A DNA stretch of 64,000 nt from Siniperca chuatsi (Eukaryota > Chordata > Actinopteri > Centrarchiformes > Sinipercidae). Every line of letters begins with the position of its first letter. Within the stretch, counting starts at the first letter, position 1. The stretch spans positions 17,976,501 through 18,040,500 of the forward strand of contig NC_058047.1 of assembly GCF_020085105.1 (NCBI RefSeq), written 5' to 3'. The position numbers and the translations under genes were made by a program. Positions 23,759 to 35,700 of this stretch are shown in pieces. The notes under the pieces were generated by a model. The model was not told the origin of the DNA. It searched no databases and saw only the letters and a program-made list of their open reading frames with translations.

Positions 23759-26700
23759 TCTGTGTGCAGAAACTGCGAATCCTGATAGAAGACTCGGACC
23801 AGAACTGTGAGCCCTCTGTCAATGCCTGCAGTGTGTCATTTTCTCATTGTTTGCGTGTTTCTGACTATGAAACAGTCCACCCTTTTAGACGACAATAACG
23901 TAGACCCCCTGACTCTGGATAACTCGAACATTATTACCTTCCCACTCTCTATTAGGTGGCCTGCTTAGAATACCATTTCACTTAAGTCACATCTACCCCT
24001 TTCACATACAAAGCCTCTATATGACACAGAAATTGAGCAACTTTCAGCAGGGTTTTACCGGTTTGTTGCTTCAATCTGAAAGGGGCAAAAGTTGCCATAT
24101 CAAACATAGGGCTTGGCTCTATAAATGCACTCCCTTGCACACCCGCAGTTGAGCTGCGCATACTGCATCCAGCCATTCGAGTTATCTGGACACCCATACA
24201 TAGACAGTTGTGTGTTTGTAGTAGACTAGAGACCTCCGATGTTAATACACCAGACTGAACCTGTGGTTTAGGTTTTGTTTATCCTTTCACCGTGCCTCTT
24301 TCTCATAGTCATGCCATAGGTATAACACTTTGCAATACATTGATAAATAAAGTAGGTGAAAGATCAGACCTTCCCTAGATTGTGAAGATACTTTGCTGAT
24401 TAAATCAGTAAGATAAAGTAACAAACATGAGCCTGTCGGAGCCCAAATAAAAGCCCTAATTAACAAACAAAACTCAGTTGACATACCTGCAGTATCATGC
24501 TTAATGCATTAGTTGTGTTGCAGTCTACTAAAATAGGAAAATCAATTACCATTAGATTTTTAGATGCATTATGTGTTGATGCAAACACCAGATGCAGTTG
24601 ATTTATTCCACTCTTGCATTGATCTTCATTATTATGTTTTCGATGAACAGGAATAACCCCGGAAGGGGCATCGATTGAAGGCAGCAAACAGTCTTTTAAA
24701 TGTTTGCTTTGTCCATCTCACATTTCCTCAAACAATTACACCTTTCTCACTGAGGGAAAGTCGCATCTCAGTGAACTGCTGCTGTCACTTTTCTATAGCA
24801 GAGGTAGATTCAGAGGCTGTGTCATTGTCTCCTGTAGCTGCACTCAGGCCATGTCCCTGCCCTGGTCATTTCTACAATATATTCATTGCAGTGACCAGCC
24901 TCACTTCACCCGAAGGTCACTACCACACGCACACACACTTATTGATCTAAGAACCTGAGAGGCATTTGTCTCTGCCAGATTAGACGATCAATGGAAGGCT
25001 GTGATTCAGCAGATCTCTGAATCTTTAAAAATCTGTTTGGGGAGTAGGAAAAGCTGCCAGGGATACGACGGAGGATAAAGCAAAGCAAAAGAAAACTACT
25101 GTCTCCAGTGTGTGTGTGTGTGTGTGTGTGTGTTGTCCCGTGCGTATGTGTTTGTGTGTCCTTTCCATTGTTTTGTGTTCCTTTCCTTTCCTGTATTTAG
25201 GTATTTTATTCATTTCCATATGATTTTTATAGATTATTCCATGAAAGATAACACAACACTAATTTGTTCATATTGTCCTTATAGATGCCTTATAGAGTGA
25301 TTAGATGTAGGGAAGTGCGTTAAGGAATTGTAGTATAAACTGTCTCTCTGTCCTCTGGAAACCATAGATCTCCAAAAAACAGACATTGTATTTGTTGTGT
25401 AACTGCAGTCACAGTCAAGTAAGGATAGTCAAGTTTATAAATGATAGGATCCTGAATAAGAAAATATTATAACGACAGACTTTGTTGTTAATGCAGAGAA
25501 TAATGTCTGGTGATACAACATAGAAGTAAATATACCTTCACTTTTATAGGGTGCAGAGAGGTAAGGCTGCATGTATGTCTGTTTTTAAATACGCTAAGGC
25601 CATGCGTTTTGCTGTTTTTGCAGTGAAGTACCTGGGCCTGCTGGCTATGTCAAAGATCCTGAAGACCCACCCTAAGTCAGTGCAGTCTCATAAGGACCTC
25701 ATCCTCCAGTGTCTGGATGACAAGGATGAGTCCATCCGACTGAGAGCTCTGGACCTGCTCTATGGCATGGTATGAAGCAAAGGCATTTGTTTTACACATC
25801 AGTTTGTTTTTCTTACATCAACATTTTTCAGTTTGATGGTTGTTGAACTGGTGTCTGCTCTCCCAGGTTTCCAAAAAGAACTTGATGGAGATTGTAAAGA
25901 AGCTAATGCTGCATGTGGACAAAGCAGAAGGAACCACCTACAGAGATGAACTGCTCACCAAGATCATCGACATCTGCAGCCAGAGCAACTACCAGTACAT
26001 CACCAACTTTGAATGGTCAGTCTCGCCTTATACTCGTCTTATTATTATTATGATGATGATGATGATAATGATAATAATAATAAAAAAAACATTTATTTTA
26101 TTATAGAGCACTTATCAAAACAAAGTACAAAGTGCTTCACAACAAGAGAAATAAAATACCACAGTGAATGATGAATATATAGAAATAAAATACACAAAAG
26201 CAATAATATAAACAGCCAGTTCAGGTAAAATCAGGATATGCTTTCCGATAAAAATGTGTTTTGAGAAGAGACTTAAACAAAGACACTGACTCAGGCAACC
26301 TCATTTCTTCGGGCAAGTTGTTCCAGAGCCTCGGGGCCCTGATAGCAAAAGCTCTGTACCCCTTAGTTTTCAACCTGGACTCAGGAACAGACAGGAGACC
26401 CCTGCCCGAAGATCTCAAACTACGTGAAGGTTCATAAGGGATTACAAGGTCTAAAATATAGTCTGGAGCCAGGCAATGAAGAGCCTTACACTTCACTCCA
26501 TATCTCCTTAACTTCATTTGATGTTATTTTCCACTCTGACACAATTTTCAACTGCACCTCTTCATATCTGTTCGACAGGTACATCAGTATCCTAGTGGAG
26601 CTGACCCGATTAGAGGGCACACGGCATGGCCACCTCATCGCCTCTCAGATGCTGGATGTGGCTATTCGGGTCAAAGCCATCCGGGTCTTTGCTGTTGCCC

Positions 26701-29700
26701 AGATGGCCACTCTGCTGGACAACGCCCACCTGCTGACAGGCAACGTGCAGCGAAAGGGCATCTGTGAAGTGTTGTATGCTGCAGCCTGGATCTGTGGTGA
26801 ATTCTCCGAGTACGTTGATTTGTCTTATTGGGATGTTCACTTAAACACATGGGTATAAGCTGACAGAAGTAAAAGAAGACATGAGCATAAGAAGGAAGTG
26901 AAACCACTCTTGAACACACAGTTTTTTGTCATTGTGTACACAATAGGGAAGGTAAACTTGAAGTAATTTAACAACCCTGCATAAAAATGTCATGACAGAT
27001 ATCCCATGACCCCAGTTGCCTGTAACAGTGAATCCACATGGAAATGACTGACAGCTTGAACCTCTGTGTTTCCTTCCTCTTATCATCTAAGTACAGGCTA
27101 GCCCAGCCTTGGCAGCTTAACCTGACAATTGACACAATCTTTCAGGGTTTTTTTTTTTACACACACAGCAACTTCCTTTTTCAAATTTTAAATGAGTAAT
27201 AGGGTTCCTATTGGTAATAAAATGTCTGGAATATCATCGTATTTTCAGATGTGTAGGTTATTTCAGTTGGTGAAGGCATTTTCAAACCTTGCTGCACACT
27301 TGCTGCTTTGTTTGGAACCTTTCTAAGTAACTTAACAATTTAGGAATAAATGGAACTTCTTTGCATGAAATAACCATTAAATATTACATCAGTGCCATAT
27401 TGGAAACTGCACCAGTATTGTGATTCAATGTAGTTTTCAGTCAGGCCTTTTTCTAAATCCACCTCTTCTTCTTAGACACCTGGAGAACCCAATGCAGACA
27501 CTAGAGGCCATGCTGCGGCCTAAGGTGGCCACCCTACCAGGCCACATCCAGGCAGTATATGTGCAGAACGCAGCCAAGCTGTTCGCCACCGTGCTGAAGA
27601 GCCAGGAGGGGAACACGGACAGCACAGCATCACAAGAAACCAGCCAGCTGATGATAGACAGGCTGCCACTGTTTGTCCAGAGCGCCAACCTGGAGGTGCA
27701 GGAGAGGGTAAGATAGAGATATGCATATAACTTACAATTGGTTTTCTTTTGCCCAAACCATAATAGAGATGCTTACTTTTTCCCCTTTGACCTTTTTTAT
27801 GTACCTCACAAGGTTACCAACTACATACAAATCTGACAAATACCTCTGCTAATCTCCATGTCTGCCTCACCTTCTGTCATGTCTTCAGGCATCTTGCATC
27901 CTGCAGCTGGTCAAGTACATCCAGAAACTGCAACAGAAGGACGTAGAAATAGCGGAGGAAGTCAGTGCTCTGTTTGCTGGAGAACTCAACCCTGTAGCCC
28001 CCAAGGCACAGAAGAAAGTGCCTGTTCCTGAAGGGTGAGTTGGCTCATAGATGAAGAAGTACATGAAGAACACACACACACACACACACATATTAATGTA
28101 TGTTGAAGTGTTAATTTTTCTGATAAGAACTACATAAAATGACAGAAACCATCTTTGGGAAAAAATGTATTTGGCATGTACTTTGAGTTTTACTGCAGCC
28201 AGCCACCAGTGGGCGATCAAGATATTTTGGCTTCACTATTGGGGAGCTTTCATGTCGTCCATCTTTATATCGTCTATGGTTTGACATGACTATATTTCTA
28301 ATCTTGTTGAGTAAATTCCATAGCACTTGTTCATACCACTGTGGTCCACCAGCATGATTATCTTAAACTTCAATGCGCATGTATGTCTCTGTGAGTCTTG
28401 ACCGGTGAAGTGTAACTGAGTTTGTTTGTATAGTCTGGATTTGGATGCCTGGATCAACGAGCCTCCATCTGAGAGCGAGTCTGAGGATGAGCAGCCCAAG
28501 GCTATTTTTGCCAAGGAGGAGCCCAAACACTCCCGTCCCCGTCACACTGAGGTGGACGAGAAGGAGCTGGCAAGGGTAAGCTGGTCGATGACTGCAGGAT
28601 TGCTGAATTGAACAAGCAGTATTGTTTTATGAATAACATAGATGTACAGTAGCGTCTATATAAAAAAAAAAAAAAATCACTTTTTTAACATTTGAATACT
28701 TTCTGAATGACCTGAAATGTTAAGAGAAGAACCTTTTTTTGTTTTAGTTTTGTTAACGACATACAAATTAATTTTTTGAGTGCAATTGTATGTTGTAGTG
28801 TCAGTTTATGCAAGTTTATAATTCATTTTTTTTACCCATATGAAAACATTTTATTTCACCACTTGTGACTAGAAATAGTCATTTTATTTGCACAATTGGT
28901 CATAAAGCTGTTTTTTTTTTTTAGATGAATCTGCAAAAAACAGTATTGACTTTCTCTGAGGTCCACAGTAAAATCTGGCTTCCCATGTGGTTCCCCTCTC
29001 ATGCTGTAACTGAGGTAGGCTGTGCCTTCATTGATTAATTCATGCAACTGTTTTTTCTCCCCACTCCCAGAGGAGAGAAGCCAGAAAGCAGGAGCAAGCC
29101 AACAACCCGTTCTACATCAAGGCCTCCCCGTCCTCTCAGAAGGTGTGCTTACCCAGTCATCACTAGGCTGTATTTTAGTACATGTCTCTGTTTAATCCAG
29201 TGTTTAAAACCTGACTTGTATAAGTAATATTTATACTATATCGTATACATGTTGTTAGACTTGTGTATGAAATGTATACACTAACAAACAGCGTGTGTTA
29301 AGTGCAAGTCATGTTTTAAATGAATAAATGTTTCCTATGTGTAGGTATACCAGGAAGCCCCTGGAGTGGAGCACATCCCAGTTGTGCAGATTGACCTCAG
29401 TGTGCCTCTCAAAGTCCCAGGTGGGACACACTGTTTTAACACTACCACAAAACACAAATTTCACACCCTTTTTAAAATTATACTAAAATCAAAATGGCTT
29501 ACTTTACTGTCATGATACTACTACGACATGGTTCAGGTTCAAAATAAGACTATTTTTCTTGTACCTTTTTATCTGTTCCTACCTTCTCTGCCTTTTTGTT
29601 GTTTTTATATTTGTCTAATTATTAAAATATAATACATGTTTTCTCTCTTTTGTCTGTTCCACAGGTCTGCCTATGTCTGACCAGTACGTGAAACTGGAGG

Positions 29701-32700
29701 AGGAGCGCCGGCAGAAAGACAGAGCAGAGAAGAAGAAGAAGGAGAAGAAGAAGAGGAAAGAAAAGCGCAGCGGACGAGGGAAGAAACATGATTCAGGCCC
29801 AGAGAGCGAGGAGGACATCACACCTGCGCACATGGTTGACATTGTTACAGAGGAGATGCCAGAGGTACGGAGCTGTGTAAACATCACAATGAGTTTGAAA
29901 GGGAACACTATTACTAATATTTTATGATATATGCCAATGCCAGTAACTTGGGGGATTGGATTTGATACATGATTTGAATTGACTCAATGTGATTCTGTAC
30001 ACTACACAGTATCTGTAATTTGTACTCTACATAAGACTGGAATTTACTGTGAAAAGATGGGAGATATATCTGTTTCTCTCTAAATTACAATGCTGTTTAC
30101 ACATTACTCTGACCTTATTGACCAAAGCACAATAATAACATCTGAGAAACTGTATGAATGTAGACATGTCTCAGTCAGAAATAAATTGTTACTGCTTGCT
30201 TAGTTTATTGGGTTCTCAGCTCTGAGACAACTGAGACTGGAAGTCAATATCTCATCAGATCTCTTCACATTTTGTGTTTTGTTGATATAGATTTATTTAG
30301 AAAGTTATTAACTCTGTTTTATTGATTTCACCTTCTCATTACTTCAGAATGCCTTACCCAGTGATGATGATGACAAAGACCCCAATGACCCTCATAAAGC
30401 CCTGGACATCGACCTGGACAAGTGAGTCCACACTGTATAGATCCTAAAACTCTTGATTTAAGCACATAATGTTAAAGTTGCTGAAACTCGTCATTTACGA
30501 ATCTGACTGAGCTAATCAACCAATCGTTTAGATTTGATTTTCAGTCCAGATTTAGAGCTGAGTAACATAGATGTTGAATCTTGTATGAAATTATTATTAT
30601 TTTTGTTTTTTTTTTTAAATCTGGATATTTTCTCAGCATTTATTCCTGACCTACCTGGCCATAGTGTCACAGCCGATGTGACTCAGCCCTTTTCCCTACT
30701 CTCACTTCTCATAGCTTTCTGCTTTCTGCTTCCTCTTTTCTATGCCTACACACACCCATCACTGCCTCTTTGTGTTGGCAGCTTGGTGGAACCGGCTTGC
30801 CGCAGGTAAGTAGCACCCCAGCCGCAGGACCTGGGCTCCGACTGTACATGGATTGCCTCTGTGTCTTTCTCTCTCTCTCTAAATAGCTGTCTTGCTCCTC
30901 TCACTAACATAGCTGCCCTTTATTTCCTCATTTGGAGTCTTTTTGCTCTTCTTTCCCTGTATTTGAAATATCTACTATTCATTGTAGCCTAATATAATAT
31001 CCAGTATCCCTTTTCTCTTACCCTGCTTCTTTTTTTTACTTCTACAACCTTGACAATATCAGCAGCGTATCACTCTGTTTCTAAACAAACTGTTCTATGA
31101 TTTCTCTGTCATTAAAAGAAGAAGAATTATCCTAAAAGAAAATATCTCTTTAAAAAGAGTTATATAGTTTCATAGAAATAAGATAATTTCTAATCTGCTG
31201 CTGATGTTCTCAGGACTTAATCTTTCACCACATGTCCTCCTGGAATAGGCTCCTAAAAGCATTTTGGCACTTTCTTGGAAAAGATAGTCTGCATCAATAT
31301 GCTTTTGGGAAACTTATCCCATGGGTTAGGTACTATAATTCTTTTGCTCACATTTCCCAGATCCTACTCAGTTGAGTTCGTCAGACTCGCCATGCCTCCA
31401 AATTCTCCCTAGCTGTTTTTTTGAGTGGATACTCCTTGCCTGCCCTTGGGGAAAATAACAAGCACATGTGCCCTTAGACTAATGCTATGATTTAGGTAAT
31501 TTTAAATGATTTTCATAGTTTACGGTTAAACTCATGTTTTAGACTAAGAAATGAAGAAGAGTAGAGATTGTGCAGGAGTTGTAACCTTCTGGAGGAAACT
31601 GTCTGTAGTGCATACATTTATATTGATATAGTTTTCTTTTACTGAAAATTGTCCTCAATAATGTCTCTTTAGTTGTCAAGGTTCAAACATAGAACAATCC
31701 TAACAGCTGCATGTATTAGACATTATTGTTATGTATATAGGCACACACTAAGAAAGTTCCAGTTTTGCTTTCTATAGTTCATCAGAACAGGGTGTGTGCA
31801 GGACATGAAGTACATAATTATTACACGAACAGTCTTTCTAAGAACCCCCCACACACACACACACACACATTTTTTAACCTAAGTCATACCTTAGAAAGTT
31901 TTATGATTATGTAAACTAAACCAAAGGCTGGTTATTTCTAGAAAATTATAAATAAACGATAAATGCATCTTAAAAACTAAGTAAAGCAAAACTGGAAATA
32001 AAGACAGATAATAAACGTACAAGCATTATTACCCAGGTCGGGGCTAATGACAGAGAGCAGTGTGTCTTGATAGAGCGTAACCAGCAGGGGGCTGCATTGC
32101 ATGTCATTACTGCTTTGAAGGGTCAGGCTTGGGGAAATAAACTTGACAGCTCATATCAGTTCAATATGGAGGCATTTATTGGTGTATTTTCTAGCTGTCT
32201 TGGAATTCCCAGTGCTTCTAGCTCAGCCAGAGGAATGGCTTACCTCAGCGCTTTGAATGAGACCTGGCTGCTGCAAAGTGCAGAATATGTGCCTGAATAC
32301 GGTGGATTGCTGCACCTGACAACCCTCATTGACCTTTTATAACAGATTAAAAAATAAAATAAAGTCATAAAATATTTTTCAGATAACGGCCCTAACTCCA
32401 GGTGGACCATAATCTCCTCATAAGTGAAATTGTGTATCTGTGCATTTTTGTTTGTCCAGGCCACTCGCAGACAGTGAGAAGCTACCAGTCAGGTCACACC
32501 GTGCAGCAGAGGCTCCAAAAAGCCCAGCAGAAGATGGAGACGCAGAGATTGCCGCTTCACAGGAACCCAAGAAGAAAAGCAGCAAAGAAAAGAGAGAGAA
32601 GAAGAAGGATAAAGACAGGGATAGGAAGGTGAGGATAACATGTCTTTTTTACATTTTTTTATGAACAGGATTGTGCTCCTTGCTTCCTGGAAACTCCACT

Positions 32701-35700
32701 CCCCTCAATCTGTCTAGCTGATGAAACTGCTTCTTAAAACCAGTAAATTAGATTTATGGAGCGATTTGAACGAGGGAAAAACAACAAGGAGCTGTCAACC
32801 ATTATGACGTGATGAGTCGGTGGTTGTGGTTCTCAAGCTTATTGTGACACAGAGCTGAATTTATCCTCTTGTTTTTTTGCAGAAGAGCAAAGAAGAGAAG
32901 AAGAAGAAGAAGAAACACAAACATGAAGAAAAGGGGGAGGATCTTCTCGGGGGTCAGGAAGACGAGCCTGTGGTCCTATCAGAAGAAACCAATGAGGTGG
33001 CTGCACCGCCCACCTCCACCAGTGCTGAGGTATGTCCTAATAAATGGGTGGAGCGAGGCTGTTTCCTACCTAGCAACAGAGTTTATATCTAAGATCTGAT
33101 TTTGATTCAGAAATATGATTTTAAAATAAATAATCCGATCTAAAATTCATGATGAATGTCCTTATATGTAGTCTACAATTTCTGCTAAAAGGTTACATGC
33201 AAACAGATACCTTTGTAATCATTTTTCATTGACTCAACGCTCCCATTGCTTCTTCCCGTCTTTCAATCAGCTTTAGTGATCAAGTATCAGTTTCCTCGTA
33301 GCTGACTGTGCAGTCTCTTGCCAAATACTTGATTTATTCATGAAACAGAACAGTGTAATCTCTGTATCCATTTTCCCTCCCTCCCTCTTCTAGGTTTCGG
33401 ATCTGGATTTCTGGCTCTCAAACGCTCCAGTGCCCTCTAACACCCAGGTTGAGTCGCCCCCCTCTCTCGCTCACTCTCTCTCTCTCTCTCTCTCTCTCCT
33501 CCCTTCATCTCTCTGATTTATAAGTTCTTCTTTCATAACTTCCTTGTTTTATTGATCTACCTCATACGTTGGGTTTTGCAACACATTCTCCCTTTATTGC
33601 CTCTTGATTTGGATCGGTTGATTTTTCATATTTTCCACTCCACACCTTTTTGACACAACTTCCTCTCTTTCACAGGTCACATAACACTTCCCTCTGTCAT
33701 TCTCCAGCCTTCCTATGTTTTCCAGCATGTGTATATGTGTGTCTGTGTGCACAGTATGTGTGTATTTGTGTCACAATGCCAGTGGTTCTCTTCCTCAGCT
33801 TTTGTTTTGTTCGCTAGGTGTCGTGTCGGTCTTGAGGTCGAAGTAGATGTCGTTATTGTTGTTATTGTTGTGTTGGTGGTGGTGACAAGTGAGCAGAGGT
33901 TGTCTGAGGTTTCCTGGAATCTGGCCTGAAGTCAGTTCCTTTTGTTCCTGTTGCCACCGTGTCACCACATGTGTCCCCTGACTGCTTCTTTCATGATCAC
34001 ATGTGAGGTCGTGCTCGTCTTTGTTTCTATTTGACCTTTTGAGTGTACACAGAGAAACAAAAAACATCTTTTACAAAAATTCCCCAAAATTCCTAGAAGT
34101 AGGGTAGAGTTAAAGGTACCCTGTGGATGTTTGGCCACTTGCAGTGCTTTGGAGCAATGTTTTTACGAGTGAGTCCCTGTTTTGTTTGTACGCACATGCA
34201 TGCACACACGGGCGACATAATATCCAGTCTTGCCACAGATTTCAAGCTTTTCAAGGTAACGCGCGAAGAAAAGTAGAAAGGCGCCAACAATGGCAGTGAA
34301 GATAAGACCGCTAGCTTGTAAACATTGATGTAAACAATTCAGGATTTGAAATATTTTAAAACCTGCTTTGTAGATGTTTTATGAGGAAGGAAATGCATTC
34401 AACATGTTTGTTAGACCTCAAGGATACACAAAAACTGAATGTAAACATGACTTCAGGGAACCTTTTAACTTGCTCTTACCTAATAGTCACAAAATTAAAA
34501 TAATGCCATTTTTACCCTTTTAATGGTGACACAAAAGGACATTTTTATGAAAGAATTTTGCCATTAAATGTTGTAGCAAATCACTTCCTTGCTTGTTTGA
34601 TATCAAGGATTTGTTACCTTTGGACAGAGCCAGGCTAGTAGTTTCTTCTGTTTCCAGTCTTTTGTTAAGCTAAGCTAACTGACTGCTAGCTCCAGCTCCA
34701 TACTGAAATTGAGCATTTGACATTTAACACAGACTATGTTTTGCAACTTCCATACCTTGTCATCTGTAGGTATTGGGTGTGTTCAGTAAAACCAGGTCTG
34801 TCAGGCATTTTAACTTTGGTTTTGAGGAATTTTGTTTTTAATCATTTGAGCCGTCAGCCCCAAAGTAAAATCACTTCTGACCTAGAAACACGACCTTTTT
34901 AAAGACACGCCTCAACATGTCTATGTGGAAGACTTGTTTTTGTATTGTATAGTCACACTAGCATAACAGATCAGAATTTGACTTATAGGGAGCTTACAGT
35001 AGCATATATGCAAGCTGTCACTAGGATCCTGTAAATCAGGCTCTTTGTATCTGTTAGCAGCAGCTAGTGTGGCTGGATAGTACAGTCGATCCAGCAGTCC
35101 CAAAACAAAGCCTCTACACATGTACAGATACAAACAGAAATAACATACTTGTTGGTTTCTCAGGCAGGCTCATTTGTGGTTTAGCTCATTTGGCTGGTTA
35201 GTAGTCTTGCATGTGATGCTCTTGGTTTAGCAAATCAGGTTTATGATTGTGGTGTCCCCGAGCTCAGTAGGTTGCAGCAAATCATGAATGAGTTTGTTTT
35301 TTTTTTTGTTTTGTTTTTTTTTTTTTTTTTTTTCATGAATGACTGAGTGAACTCACTTACCTCTATCGACACAGAAGTGGCAAACACTACTGTATGTGTT
35401 ACATGCTATGGTTGCTCACTGCTAATGCCTCCATGTGTTTCTGTGTGTGTGTGTGTGTGCGTGTGTGTGAGAGCAGGAAGCAGCAACAGTAGCAGCAGCA
35501 GAAGCTGCCCCTGTGCCTGAGGCGGCCTCAGGCACAGCGCCAGACTCCGGGCCTGATGAGCCCAAAGAGATGGAGACAGAAGAGACTGTGAGTCAACACT
35601 GATGATGCAATAATTACGAAATAGAAAGTTTGGCTTCAGTGCTAGAGATTCCAGTTCATAATGACCTGAATGCAGCACATTGGCAACTCTTATTCTCACG

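Larger units (their letters stand above)
15806..27707 (+). other. ap3d1: ap3d1 exons 1-15: adaptin trunk
   Basis: Exons 15806-15901, 19257-19352, 20241-20321, 20690-20770, 20894-21001, 21140-21269, 22095-22234, 22799-22872, 22999-23048, 23281-23330, 23758-23806, 25624-25769, 25867-26015, 26579-26809 and 27476-27707 encode residues 1-571. This is the HEAT-repeat-like adaptin N-terminal domain. Highly conserved blocks include KQDNIAVKANAVCKLTY, RKKAVLIMYKVFLKYP and QRKGICEVLYAAAWICGEFS. The trunk packs against the beta, mu and sigma subunits. Exon 11 has only 49 bp, and its acceptor is fed by a pure CT microsatellite. Confidence 0.94.
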
